Assembly: GCF_014397245.1 (NCBI RefSeq)
Contig: NZ_JACLHY010000022.1
Span: 16,237 to 80,236 of the forward strand
From: Arenibacter arenosicollis
GTDB lineage: Bacteria > Bacteroidota > Bacteroidia > Flavobacteriales > Flavobacteriaceae
Direction: 5' to 3'
Length of the DNA: 64,000 bases
The position numbers were made by a program, and so were the translations under genes. Numbering within the stretch: position 1 is the stretch's first letter; each line of letters opens with the position of its first letter. The notes under the pieces were generated by a model. It did no database searches. It saw only the letters and a list, made by a program, of their open reading frames with translations, and had not been told where the DNA came from. This document shows, in pieces, positions 45,269 to 55,467 of the stretch.

Positions 45269-48226
45269 TTAAAATTTTAAATTTAAACCTAAAGTAAATG
45301 TTTTTGATGTCGGCAAGGCCCCAATATCTACACCTGCCAGCCTATCGTTTTCACCACCATTGCTAACTTCAGGATCTAAACCGGAATAATTGGTGATAGT
45401 AATTAAATTTTGGGCACTGACATATAGCCTTAAGGATTCGGCACCCATAGCATCTAAAGCATTGACATCCCTTAGGGTGTAACCCAATGATATATTTTTC
45501 AACCTAATAAACGAACCATCCTCAATGAATTCCGACGATTGGCTTTGAGTATTGGTGGCGTTCAAAGATGGAAGGGGGGCTGAGGTGTTGCTCGCCGTCC
45601 ATGTGTTTCTTAATTCAGCAGATGTTCCGAATGGGATTCTACCGTCACGTCCTATAATAAGGGACCGCGCACGGTTGAAGACATCATTGCCCGAAACCCC
45701 TTGAAAAAAGAAATTCAGGTCGAACCCTTTATAGGACATATTATTGTTGATTCCAAAAGTAAAATCTGGATTGGCGTCTCCAATAATGTCTTGATCAGCT
45801 GCATAAATTGCATTCCCATCGGCCGAATTTACACCTTCGTAAATAAACCCGTAGAACACGCCTATAGGCTCTCCAACACGAACAATGGAAGGCGCCGGAA
45901 TGGAACCGCCAACGGTTAAACCAGGAAATACTTCAGTTTCATCGCCAATTAAACTTAACACCTTGTTTTTATTACTTGATAAATTGGCGCTAAAATCCCA
46001 CAAAAAGTTTTCATTTTGGACAATTCTTCCGGTAAGGTTAATGTCAAATCCTTTGTTCTCGACCTCTCCAGCATTTACTACTTGATCAACCCTTCCGGTA
46101 AAACGCGGTACTTGTCTTGTAAGTAATAAATCCTCCGTCTTTTTGGAATAGTACTCTAGCGTTAAATTGAATCTATCATTTAAAATACCCACATCCAAAC
46201 CTATATTTGTCTGTACCGTTGTCTCCCATGTAAGATCCGGGTTGGCAAGTCTGGTACCCGGTAGTATAGCGGTGCTTCCAGTGGCCCCGCCATTGGGGAT
46301 CCATGGATTATTTCTTAATAAATTAAGTGCGTCACTTGTTCCAATGAGCTCATTACCGGTTTGTCCCCATCCCCCTCGAAGTCTTAACGTGCTTATGGTT
46401 TCAGATGTAAAAAATTCTTCGTTATTAATATTCCAACCTAAGGCAAAAGAGCTAAATACCCCTCCCTGATCTTTTAGAAAAACACTTGACTCATCATACC
46501 TTACAGAACCCGTTACTAAATATCGAGAATCGTAATTATAGGTTGCCCTACCAATGGCCGATCTTAATGTACGTTCCGAAACTCCACTGCCAATGGTCTG
46601 CGTATCTGCGAGACCTATATTGTCAAAACCTGTACTGGCCGTGTAAAAACCTCTACCATCTGCATTGAACCCGGTAGAAAGGTTCTTCCTTTCTTCAAAA
46701 ATAGCAGTTGCATTTAAATTGTGCTTTTCATTAAACGTATTATCATAATTAAGTCTAAATGCATATTGAGTCTTATTACTGTTATTGGCATTTTGCCCGG
46801 CAGTAATTTGTGCAGCATCATTATTGGCAGGGTTAAAATACGCCACGGCAATATTAGCGTAATCTATACCTCCACTTACGTTAAAGTCCAAATTTTCTAC
46901 AAGATTGTAATTTAAAGCAACATTTGCCTGCACTCTATTTACGGAACTTGTTCCTATACTTTCCCTAGCAGTAAATATTGGATTCGTAAGAACGGACTCC
47001 TGAACACCGCCGATAACCAAAGTTTGTCTATTGTAATTCCCGTTGGCATCAAAAATGGGCGTTGTTTTATCAAAACCTACCGCACCTAACGCTAATCCGG
47101 CACCAAAACCTGGGTCATTATTCAATCCCTCTTGGCGAATAAGGTTAAGGGATGTACTCAAGTTTAATTTATCCGTTAAATCTGCATTAATATTAGATCG
47201 TAAAGAATATCTTTTAAAATTGGTATTAATGGCAAGACCTTCCTGATCCAAGTAGTTGCCGGAAACATAATAATTCATTTTTTCCGACCCACCCCTAAAC
47301 GAAATCTGATAGTTTTGAGCAATTGCCGTTCTATAGACCTCTTCTTGGTAATCGACTGATTTTGCTATAAAGTCATTTATTTTTTGCTGGGAATCAAATA
47401 CAGGTATTGGGTTTCCGGTTGCACCAATATTTTTTGTGTTGGCAAAATCTATAAATTCTGACGCACTCAACAAATCAATAGAATCCGAGGGATCTGAAAA
47501 ACTTATATAAGATCCAAATTCGATGATACTTTTTCCATCAGCACCCTTTTTCGTTGTAATTATAATTACACCATTGGCAGCTCGGTTACCATAAATCGCG
47601 GAAGAACTAGCATCTTTCAAAACACTAATGGATTGGATATCCGATGGATTCACCGAGTTAATATCCACATCGATAAGTCCGTCAACCACAACAAGCGGAG
47701 AGTTACTACCCGTTATTGAGTTGCTACCCCGCACCCGAATCTTCAATCCGGCTCCCGGTGCACCTGAATTTTGGGTAAGTTGAACTCCTGATGCCCTTCC
47801 TTGAAGCGCCTGATCCACATTTATCAATGGACTTTTCTCCAGTTCCTTACTCCCTACTACGGAAACGGCTCCTGTTAAATCCTCCTTTTTGACAGATTTC
47901 CCATAACCTACAACAACTACCTCCTCCAACAAAGCAGCATCTTCCTGTAATTGCACATCTATGGTTTCCTGTCCTGTATACTCAATTTCTTGGGTAAGAT
48001 ATCCTATGTAGGATACAACTATGACGTCGCCGGTATTTACGGCGATTTCATAATTTCCGTCAAAATCTGTAACCGTACCTGTTGTAGTGCCTTTAATTAC
48101 AATATTGGCACCAGGAATTGGTCCGGATACATCGGTTACGACCCCTTGGACCGTTTGGGCATAAATAACACTTCCAAGGCATAGAAATACCGGAAATATC
48201 AGGTTCTTAAATAATTTGTTTTTCAT
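45269..48226 (-). CDS. SusC/RagA-family TonB-dependent outer membrane transporter
   Basis: A 985-residue outer membrane protein with a signal peptide (cleavage near VIYAQTVQG). A carboxypeptidase-regulatory-like domain follows (IPGANIVIKGTTTGTVTDFD), then a plug with the SusC signature LQGRASGVQLTQNSG and NAANGVIIITTKKG-like sequence (GNRAANGVIIITTKKGADGK). A 22-strand barrel ends in TFTLGLNLKF with a terminal Phe. It imports glycan fragments with TonB energy. It is the first structural gene of the PUL and should be activated by the hybrid regulator at 48890-53071. Confidence 0.96.
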   Translation of the reverse strand: MKNKLFKNLIFPVFLCLGSVIYAQTVQGVVTDVSGPIPGANIVIKGTTTGTVTDFDGNYEIAVNTGDVIVVSYIGYLTQEIEYTGQETIDVQLQEDAALLEEVVVVGYGKSVKKEDLTGAVSVVGSKELEKSPLINVDQALQGRASGVQLTQNSGAPGAGLKIRVRGSNSITGSNSPLVVVDGLIDVDINSVNPSDIQSISVLKDASSSAIYGNRAANGVIIITTKKGADGKSIIEFGSYISFSDPSDSIDLLSASEFIDFANTKNIGATGNPIPVFDSQQKINDFIAKSVDYQEEVYRTAIAQNYQISFRGGSEKMNYYVSGNYLDQEGLAINTNFKRYSLRSNINADLTDKLNLSTSLNLIRQEGLNNDPGFGAGLALGAVGFDKTTPIFDANGNYNRQTLVIGGVQESVLTNPIFTARESIGTSSVNRVQANVALNYNLVENLDFNVSGGIDYANIAVAYFNPANNDAAQITAGQNANNSNKTQYAFRLNYDNTFNEKHNLNATAIFEERKNLSTGFNADGRGFYTASTGFDNIGLADTQTIGSGVSERTLRSAIGRATYNYDSRYLVTGSVRYDESSVFLKDQGGVFSSFALGWNINNEEFFTSETISTLRLRGGWGQTGNELIGTSDALNLLRNNPWIPNGGATGSTAILPGTRLANPDLTWETTVQTNIGLDVGILNDRFNLTLEYYSKKTEDLLLTRQVPRFTGRVDQVVNAGEVENKGFDINLTGRIVQNENFLWDFSANLSSNKNKVLSLIGDETEVFPGLTVGGSIPAPSIVRVGEPIGVFYGFIYEGVNSADGNAIYAADQDIIGDANPDFTFGINNNMSYKGFDLNFFFQGVSGNDVFNRARSLIIGRDGRIPFGTSAELRNTWTASNTSAPLPSLNATNTQSQSSEFIEDGSFIRLKNISLGYTLRDVNALDAMGAESLRLYVSAQNLITITNYSGLDPEVSNGGENDRLAGVDIGALPTSKTFTLGLNLKF

Positions 48227-48267
48227 AATGTTGAATGTAGTTTAAGTTAGTATAAAATTGTATGTCT

Positions 48268-48286
48268 CCTATTGGTCATCAATAGG
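48268..48286. promoter_or_regulatory. Inverted repeat in the susC leader
   Basis: CCTATTG-n5-CAATAGG is a perfect 7-base-arm dyad 42 bases before the susC start codon. It could be part of the AraC-type regulator site or a leader hairpin. No TAnnTTTG box was found close by. Confidence 0.4.
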
Positions 48287-48305
48287 TCTATTAAGTGTAT
48301 TACCC

Positions 48306-48410
48306 TTATAGGATAAAAACGATAAAAAAAATCAAGAGTCCAACTATGGCTATTATCAACAGCATTTCAATCAACTGCTTCCATTTGAATTTTGAATTAT
48401 TCATTTTCAT
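48306..48410 (-). CDS. Possible 34-residue single-helix membrane peptide upstream of susC
   Basis: A minus-strand ORF encodes a basic N terminus (MKMNNSKFKWKQLIE) and one hydrophobic helix ending IFFIVFIL. It lies between the regulator gene and susC, in the same orientation as both, and would be the first gene of the susC transcript. Chance occurrence in AT-rich DNA cannot be excluded. Confidence 0.4.
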   Translation of the reverse strand: MKMNNSKFKWKQLIEMLLIIAIVGLLIFFIVFIL

Positions 48411-48889
48411 TCTATCAAATGTTAAATAAATATTAAAAAGCAGCTGCCATTCATCGTGCAGCAGATAGAACTTTTGCTGCAACTTGCCTATAAACCGACA
48501 TAATGCAACATCCGTTTTATCCTTTACAACATTTTTTCTAGGCTATATTAACCCTTTAGGGTTGAAGTGCTCAGGCAACTCCACTTTTAAATGGACTTTG
48601 ACAATATGTTAACTTACTCTGAGCCCAATTTTCATGAAATGTAATTAGCACAAAGGGCAGAACTTGTTGTCAGTGCGATCGTCTATTTGGTTTGAAGAAT
48701 TTTACTGATAAAAGTATATGGCCATTTTAGCGACATCACTTATATCCATTAGAAGTTTATATACCTACAACTTGTTAAAACATGAACAATAACAAATGCA
48801 AACCTATTTGAAGTATATTTAAAAGAGTACGAATTAGCCGAAAGATTATGAAAGCAATATATTTCCCGGTAATCACAAGAGGGTAAAAA
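48411..48889. other. Intergenic region between the hybrid regulator and susC
   Basis: About 480 bases without an obvious gene. As the regulator and susC both read leftward, this space should hold the susC promoter and the AraC-type binding sites. I find no repeat pair or TAnnTTTG match I would commit to. CAGCAGATAGAACTTTTGCTG (48459-48479) is a small imperfect hairpin. Confidence 0.35.
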
Positions 48890-51800
48890 TTAGGATTTAA
48901 GGGGTACTACTTCTGTGGGGAGTATTCCAAAATGTTCTTTAAAACATTTTGTAAAATATGAAGGAGTGGAGAACCCCACCTTGTAACATACCTCGCTAAT
49001 ATTGGTATTTCCCATTTCAATAATCTGTTTGGCCCTTTCTATCCTAATATTGCGCAAAAATTCATTGGCCGTCTGATTGGTCAATGCCTTTATTTTTCTA
49101 TAAAACTGACTCCTGCTCAAATTTAAATGTGATGCCAAAGCCTCTACACTTAAGTCTGGATCATCAATATTTTTATTGATGTAATTCAAAACTTTTTCAA
49201 TAAAATCCTTATCCAAGGAGTTAGTATTCTTGTTCACTGGTACATCACTGATAACACTGAAATATTTATTGAAAATTAGTTGCCTACTGGTTATTAGTTG
49301 CGATAACCTTAGTCTTAGCAGTCTTAAATCGAAAGGTTTAACCATATAAGCATCTGCTCCCGTTTCAATCCCTTCCATTCTATCATCTATCCGCGCTTTT
49401 GCCGTAAGCATCAATAAAGGTATATGACTGGTCCTCAAATCCCCCTTAATTTTTTTACAAAATTCAAAACCATCCATTTCGGGCATAATAACATCTGTAA
49501 TAATAATATCGGGAAGTGCCGACTTGGCCAATTCCAAGCCCTCCTTGCCATTTTTGGCCAAAAGTATCTTATATTGATTTTTAAGTTCATTCCTTAAGTA
49601 ATTCCTCAGTTCAGGATTATCTTCAACGATCAACAATGTATACGAACTGGTAACCTCATCCAAATCTACCACCGTTTCTAATTGCTCTTTGGTATTAGTA
49701 AGTATAAATGGTTCATTATGGGTATCACGCTCTTTTACATCCAACAAAATCTCGTTTGTTTTATAATGCGCATTTCCTTTGGGCAGTATAATCCGAAAGG
49801 TAGTACCACTACCAACCTCGCTCTTAACTTCAATTTTCCCTTTGTGCAGTTCCACAAAACTTTGGACCACCTCCAAACCAATACCTGTTCCTCCGTAATA
49901 GGTCTTATTCAAGTTTTCCACTTGATAAAACCTTTCAAAAATTCTTTTCGTTTCTTCAGGCTTAAGTCCAGGCCCGGTATCTGAAATAATTATTTCCACT
50001 CCTTGCGTAGGATTGTTGCTATCTACCAGTGGCAATGAATACATTTCGTCTTTTGACAATATTTCGATATTGATGGCTCCCCCCTCGGGCGTCACCTTAA
50101 AAGCATTGGATAAAACATTGAAAATAATTTTTTCCAACATACTCTCGTCTGCCCAAAGCATTAGATCATCAGTATCCGAATCCAAACTAAGATGTATATT
50201 TTTTTCAAGGGCCTCCTCCTTAAAATGGCTAACTACTTCTTTGGCAAGGTTCACCAAATTAAGTTTATGTGCCCTTACTCCGATTTTATTCAATTCCAAT
50301 TTTCTAAAGTCCAACAACTCATTTACCAATCTATAAAGTCGATCTGTGTTTTTATAAATGGTTTTGTGTTTTTCCTTAATTCTTGACGGAAGGGCTAAAC
50401 TGTCATCCTTTAATATATCCCTAAGTGGATTAATAATTAAAGTAAGCGGTGTTCTAAACTCATGGGATATATTAGTGAAAAATTGAAACTTTTTTTCATC
50501 CAATTTCTTTTCCTGCAACCTTTTTTCGCGTTCCGAATATATCTGTTGCTTTTCCCTTATTCTGGACTGTGTCATTTTATTTAGTAGGAATACACCTAGA
50601 ATAAATAGAATTACATATGAGAATAGGGCCCAATTTGTTTTCCACCAAGGTGGTAAAATAACAATTTGTAATATTAAGGGAGAAGCGTTCCAAACGCCAT
50701 CGTTATTGGCCGCTTTTAATTTGAAGGTATAATTTCCTGGGTCTAGATTGGTATAGGTTGCACTCCTTTTTTTGCCGACATAATTCCACGATTCTTCGTA
50801 ACCCTCCAGATAATAGGCATATTCATTTTTTTCCGGACGTGTAAAGTTGATCCCCGAATATTCAATGGTAAAAACCGATTGATTTTGTTTTAAGACCAAA
50901 CTATCTGTTTCTGAGATTACTTTTTTTAGTGGGGAATCTTTCTGAGTCGGCAGGACTTTTTCATTGAACAATCTAAACTCTGATAAATACAGGGAGGTCT
51001 CATTGGTATTGGTAATAATCACTGAAGGATTAAAATAATTTACACCCTGATACCCACCAAAATAAATTGTGCCCATATCATCTATAAAGGTTGCGTTGAT
51101 ATTAAAGTCATTGGAAAGTAGGCCATCGTCAGTGGTAAAATTGCTGAATTCACTGGTATTTACATCCATTTTCGAAATCCCCGCATTACCCCCTACCCAA
51201 ATGTTGCCATCCAAACTTTGAATAATACCGCAGACATTTTCTTCTTCCAAGCCTTTACGTTTATCGTACCAAATAAAAGTATCGGAATTAGGCCGGTAGT
51301 TACATAGGCCTGCTCCTTTAGTCCCTACCCAAATAGTGAGGTCATTGCTTTCGTAAAGTGACAAAATGTAATTGGATGCGGAATTATTGGTAGACTCCCG
51401 AGACATTCTATCCACCATGGAAACCACCGAAAATTTTTGGCCTGCCTGCTTCGTGATCTTATACAGCCCTTGGGTGGTACCCACCCATAAATTGTCCTGA
51501 AAATCAACCAAAACCTTATAAACACTGCTACTATTGACTCCTTGATCAGTAAAAGACTGGGAATTGTATTGTTTAAACTGTTTTGTTTTTGGGTCGTAGG
51601 AATGTAAACCGTTGTGATATGTCCCGATCCAAACAATACCTTTCTTATCCTCATCAAAACTCATTACCGTATTGGAGGTTAAACCACCTTGGGTATTAGT
51701 GATGTTGTAGTTCATGAATCTATTAGATCCTTTTTTCAAATAATAGATCCCCCCATCCCAACTTCCTGCCCAGATATTTTCTCTACTATCAATAAAAATG

Positions 51801-53071
51801 GTCTGTATATAATCACTGGTCAGCCCCGAATATTCTTTATTGCTGCCCTTATTTATATGAGTGTAATCATTATTTTTCAAATCCAAAATATCTATTCCGC
51901 CACCATCCATTCCTATCCATAGCTTACCCGAGGGGTCTTCTACAATAGAGGTAACCGAACTAATTTGCAAAGAATTTGGGTTGTTGTACAGACTTTCTAT
52001 GTCTTTAAACTTGTCATATAACTTATCATATACAGCTACTCCTTTATTATAATAGCCAAGCCATATTTTTTGATCATTATCCAAATACAAAGTCCATATA
52101 GAGTTTGACAAGAGGCTTTTTTCATCCTTTTTATTGATTATATAATGATTCAATACTTCTCCGTCAGCATTTAAATGAAACAAACCATCGTTTTCCGTCC
52201 CGCACATCAGCGTACCATCGGGAAGTGCCATTAGTGTAAAAAACGGATGGGTAGAAAAGGCGTACCTTTCCAAAACCGCTGGTTCACCAACAGTGGAATT
52301 CCCCAAATTAACCTTATACAGGCCATCTGATAGCGTTCCTACCCAAATATTCTCGGTGTCATCAATAAGCAATGACCTTACAGAGACCTCAATAGATTCC
52401 AGTCTTCCATTTCTCCATAGTTTAAATGGTTCCAGAACCCCCGTTTGCGCATCTATTGAAAATAGCCCCATATTGGTGCCGGCATAAATTTTTCCACTGG
52501 CATCCTTTTGTATAGCACGAACAACCAGGGATTGTTCGACATTGGTTTTACGAACCTGGACTCTTTCCGCTTCAAAACTATCTAGATTCATTTTGAGCAT
52601 TCCTTTCCGATACGAACCAATTAGTAGATTACCCTGACTATCCTCTTTTAGTGCAATTACATGGATAATTGAACCATCAGCCGATTTGGAGGGTAAAATC
52701 GGTATTTGCTTGAACTGATCCTTGTTTCGATCGTAAAGGCTCAACCCCGCTTCGGTTCCTACCCATAATCTATTTTTACTGTCCAAATAAGTACAATTGA
52801 CCTGGTTACTACCAATGGAAGTGGAATCGTTAATATTATGTTTATACGATTTATAATCAATACCATCGTAACGGTACAAACCGGATCCGTTGGTCCCTAT
52901 CCAAATAAAATCATGGTCGTCCTTTAAGATAGAGTATACCCCCACCTTGGACATTCCTTCCTTTATATTGACGAAATTAAATTTTGGAACAGCTTTTTGA
53001 GACCATGAATATGGAATAAAAAGGCATATGAGGATAAAAAAACTACAGATTCTTCTAAAATCTTTGGTCAT
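48890..53071 (-). CDS. Hybrid two-component system sensor kinase/AraC regulator (HTCS) of the PUL
   Basis: This 1393-residue one-protein signalling system has a signal peptide (to about 25) and two periplasmic propellers of Reg_prop repeats (WIGTNGSGLYRYDG, WVGTEAGLSLYDR and many more to about 690). A Y_Y_Y domain (about 745-805) and a transmembrane helix (about 812-832) follow. The kinase has His870 in TNISHEFRTPL and an HATPase (about 975-1095, ending GGTGIGLEVVQSFVELH). A receiver has Asp1193 in ITDVIMPEMDG, and an AraC DNA-binding domain lies at about 1295-1390 (SRSQFYRKIKALT, CYKVGFSTPSYFTKCFKEHFG). It senses a glycan in the periplasm and should activate the adjacent susC operon. Confidence 0.96.
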   Translation of the reverse strand: MTKDFRRICSFFILICLFIPYSWSQKAVPKFNFVNIKEGMSKVGVYSILKDDHDFIWIGTNGSGLYRYDGIDYKSYKHNINDSTSIGSNQVNCTYLDSKNRLWVGTEAGLSLYDRNKDQFKQIPILPSKSADGSIIHVIALKEDSQGNLLIGSYRKGMLKMNLDSFEAERVQVRKTNVEQSLVVRAIQKDASGKIYAGTNMGLFSIDAQTGVLEPFKLWRNGRLESIEVSVRSLLIDDTENIWVGTLSDGLYKVNLGNSTVGEPAVLERYAFSTHPFFTLMALPDGTLMCGTENDGLFHLNADGEVLNHYIINKKDEKSLLSNSIWTLYLDNDQKIWLGYYNKGVAVYDKLYDKFKDIESLYNNPNSLQISSVTSIVEDPSGKLWIGMDGGGIDILDLKNNDYTHINKGSNKEYSGLTSDYIQTIFIDSRENIWAGSWDGGIYYLKKGSNRFMNYNITNTQGGLTSNTVMSFDEDKKGIVWIGTYHNGLHSYDPKTKQFKQYNSQSFTDQGVNSSSVYKVLVDFQDNLWVGTTQGLYKITKQAGQKFSVVSMVDRMSRESTNNSASNYILSLYESNDLTIWVGTKGAGLCNYRPNSDTFIWYDKRKGLEEENVCGIIQSLDGNIWVGGNAGISKMDVNTSEFSNFTTDDGLLSNDFNINATFIDDMGTIYFGGYQGVNYFNPSVIITNTNETSLYLSEFRLFNEKVLPTQKDSPLKKVISETDSLVLKQNQSVFTIEYSGINFTRPEKNEYAYYLEGYEESWNYVGKKRSATYTNLDPGNYTFKLKAANNDGVWNASPLILQIVILPPWWKTNWALFSYVILFILGVFLLNKMTQSRIREKQQIYSEREKRLQEKKLDEKKFQFFTNISHEFRTPLTLIINPLRDILKDDSLALPSRIKEKHKTIYKNTDRLYRLVNELLDFRKLELNKIGVRAHKLNLVNLAKEVVSHFKEEALEKNIHLSLDSDTDDLMLWADESMLEKIIFNVLSNAFKVTPEGGAINIEILSKDEMYSLPLVDSNNPTQGVEIIISDTGPGLKPEETKRIFERFYQVENLNKTYYGGTGIGLEVVQSFVELHKGKIEVKSEVGSGTTFRIILPKGNAHYKTNEILLDVKERDTHNEPFILTNTKEQLETVVDLDEVTSSYTLLIVEDNPELRNYLRNELKNQYKILLAKNGKEGLELAKSALPDIIITDVIMPEMDGFEFCKKIKGDLRTSHIPLLMLTAKARIDDRMEGIETGADAYMVKPFDLRLLRLRLSQLITSRQLIFNKYFSVISDVPVNKNTNSLDKDFIEKVLNYINKNIDDPDLSVEALASHLNLSRSQFYRKIKALTNQTANEFLRNIRIERAKQIIEMGNTNISEVCYKVGFSTPSYFTKCFKEHFGILPTEVVPLKS

Positions 53072-53193
53072 TCTGTTTTAATTATTCTGGCTAACTGAAA
53101 ATACCCTTAAAATAGGGATAATAATCCAAATCCAATAAAATATCTAATAAACGTCCTATAAATTGTGCCTGGGAAATTTACTTGGAATATCAA

Positions 53194-53201
53194 CAAAGCT
53201 A
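53194..53201 (-). promoter_or_regulatory. Candidate -7 box for the hybrid regulator gene
   Basis: TAGCTTTG on the minus strand matches TAnnTTTG and lies 122 bases before the start codon at 53071. No proper -33 element accompanies it, so confidence is low. Confidence 0.3.
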
Positions 53202-53326
53202 TTCCAATTGTTTCCTACCCATAATCTCTATTTAGTACCCAAAAATATAAAGGTTGGGGAATAACTTCAAAATCAACAACTTTTCTTTTGACTAAAATTA
53301 GCCTATTTTTATCAAAAATTAGCCCA

Positions 53327-54841
53327 ATGGACATCAAAGACAGATTCTTTGCACATATAGAGGAAGGATATACCACAAAAGGGGACTTTATTACTATGGG
53401 AGCGGCCATGCTAAATGGGGAGACCATAACCAATGCACATGTAAAAATCCCGTTAAAGACCCTTAACCGCCATGGTCTCATTGCTGGGGCAACCGGTACC
53501 GGAAAGACAAAAACATTACAGATAATAGCAGAAAATTTATCGGATAAAGGTATTCCGGTATTGCTAATGGACCTTAAAGGGGATTTAAGTGGTCTGGCGC
53601 AACCCAGTCCTGGTCACCCAAAAATTGATGAACGTCACGCCAAAATAGGTATACCTTTTGCACCTTCGGCTTTTCCGGTGGAAATACTTTCCCTTTCCGA
53701 GCAGGATGGTGTAAAATTACGTGCCACGGTTTCAGAATTTGGCCCAGTCCTTTTAAGCCGTATCTTAGATCTTTCCGTAACCCAAGAGGGTATTGTTGCC
53801 GTTGTTTTTAAATATTGTGATGACAATAAGCTTCCGCTGCTAGACCTAAAAGACTTTAAAAAAGTACTGCAATACGCTACCGAAGAGGGCAAAAAAGAGT
53901 TCTCCGATTCCTATGGCCGAATCTCCACCAGTTCTACCGGAACTATTCTAAGAAAAATAATAGAACTGGAACAGCAAGGTGCCGATCTGTTCTTTGGAGA
54001 AAAATCATTTGATGTAGAGGACCTTACCCGAATTGATGAAAATGGCAGGGGTTATATCAATATTCTTCGCTTAACGGATATACAGGACAGACCTAAATTA
54101 TTCTCAACCTTTATGCTGAGTCTATTGGCGGAAATTTACGACACTTTTCCGGAACAAGGTGATACCGGGAGACCGGAATTGGTCCTTTTTATAGATGAGG
54201 CTCACCTAATTTTCAACGAGGCTTCAAAAGCACTTCTAAATCAAATAGAGAACATTGTAAAATTAATACGCTCCAAAGGTATCGGGGTGTATTTTGTGAC
54301 TCAAAATCCGACAGATGTTCCTGATGCCGTTTTATCCCAATTAGGATTAAAGGTGCAACATGCCTTACGGGCATTTACGGCAAAAGATAGAAAAGCCATA
54401 AAGCTCACCGCAGAAAATTATCCCATTTCAGAATTTTATGACACCAAGGAAGTCCTAACCTCCCTAGGAATTGGCGAGGCCTTAATTTCCGCCCTTGATG
54501 AAAAGGGAAGACCAACACCTTTGGCCGCCACCATGCTAAGGGCCCCTATGAGCCGTATGGATGTTCTGACGGACAAGGAATTAAAGGAGGTAATAGACAG
54601 TTCAAAATTGGTTAGAAAATACAACGAAACCATTGACCGGGAAAGTGCCTATGAGCTACTTAACGTAAAGATTGAACGGGCAGAAAAGCTAGCTGAAGAA
54701 GAAAAGTCCACCTCGAGCAGTAGATCTAAAAGATCAACGAGCAGAAGAGCAAGTACACGTCAAAATCCGGTGATAAAAGTATTGACCAGTGCTACTTTTA
54801 TAAGGGGCGTTTTAGGGGTGCTAAAAAAAGTGATGCGTTGA
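53327..54841 (+). CDS. HerA-like ATPase (DUF853 family)
   Basis: A 504-residue P-loop ATPase with Walker A in AGATGTGKTKTLQ (about residues 53-60) and Walker B in LVLFIDEAHLIF. A sensor-like FVTQNPTDVPDAVLSQLGLK is followed by HALRAFTAKDRKAIK. It resembles E. coli YjgR. The start at 53327 is preferred because MDIKDRFFAHIEEGYTTKGD matches the family; the frame is open further upstream. The C terminus has a Ser/Arg/Lys-rich linker and a short helix (GVLGVLKKVMR). Family members are related to DNA-translocating HerA ATPases; the exact role is unknown. Confidence 0.9.
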   Translation: MDIKDRFFAHIEEGYTTKGDFITMGAAMLNGETITNAHVKIPLKTLNRHGLIAGATGTGKTKTLQIIAENLSDKGIPVLLMDLKGDLSGLAQPSPGHPKIDERHAKIGIPFAPSAFPVEILSLSEQDGVKLRATVSEFGPVLLSRILDLSVTQEGIVAVVFKYCDDNKLPLLDLKDFKKVLQYATEEGKKEFSDSYGRISTSSTGTILRKIIELEQQGADLFFGEKSFDVEDLTRIDENGRGYINILRLTDIQDRPKLFSTFMLSLLAEIYDTFPEQGDTGRPELVLFIDEAHLIFNEASKALLNQIENIVKLIRSKGIGVYFVTQNPTDVPDAVLSQLGLKVQHALRAFTAKDRKAIKLTAENYPISEFYDTKEVLTSLGIGEALISALDEKGRPTPLAATMLRAPMSRMDVLTDKELKEVIDSSKLVRKYNETIDRESAYELLNVKIERAEKLAEEEKSTSSSRSKRSTSRRASTRQNPVIKVLTSATFIRGVLGVLKKVMR

Positions 54842-54905
54842 TCTCTTCCTATATACATTATAAAAAAACAAGAACTAATTAATAAAGTATTCCTTTATAC
54901 AACAG

Positions 54906-55454
54906 ATGATAAGAAAATCGATTTTCACCGTGGCATTAACGTCACTACTATTTATTCAATGTAACACCAATACAGATTTTGTCATTGCCAAAGACCAAGT
55001 GGGCAAATTGCAAAAATCCAACACTATTGAAGAACTTGAAACCATATTTGCTGCTGACTCCATAGTTAGGGATACTACTTTGACCAGAATTGGCGCAGCT
55101 GTGAAAAAAATCAATATCTATGAAAAAGGGGGCAAACAATTGCTGACCCTTACTCCAAATACGGATAGTATTCCAAAAATTGGGATTATACGTATTTATG
55201 ACCCTAGGTATGTTACCGAAAAAGGAGTTGGACTCAATAGTACATTTAAGGATATTGAGGACAAGCACACCATCAAAAAAATTACTTCGGCCCTTAACAA
55301 TATAGTCATATTCCTAAAGGATTCCGACGCCTATTTTACTATTGCGAAGACAGAACTTCCGAGCAATTTACAATATGGATCCAGCACCAATATTGAAGCT
55401 GTTCAGATTCCTGATAATGCCAAAATAAAATACATGATGGTGGGCTGGGACTAG
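54906..55454 (+). CDS. Lipoprotein of unknown function
   Basis: A 182-residue lipoprotein (lipobox LLFIQC, Cys19) with a soluble beta-rich domain: ADSIVRDTTLTRIGAAVKKI, NIYEKGGKQLLTLTPNTDS, IGIIRIYDPRYVTEKGVGLN and FKDIEDKHTIKKITSALNNI. The repeated short strands suggest a small ligand-binding fold. Not recognised. It ends 13 bases before the hydrolase gene on the same strand and may be cotranscribed with it. Confidence 0.8.
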   Translation: MIRKSIFTVALTSLLFIQCNTNTDFVIAKDQVGKLQKSNTIEELETIFAADSIVRDTTLTRIGAAVKKINIYEKGGKQLLTLTPNTDSIPKIGIIRIYDPRYVTEKGVGLNSTFKDIEDKHTIKKITSALNNIVIFLKDSDAYFTIAKTELPSNLQYGSSTNIEAVQIPDNAKIKYMMVGWD

Positions 55455-55467
55455 CTAAAACTATCCT

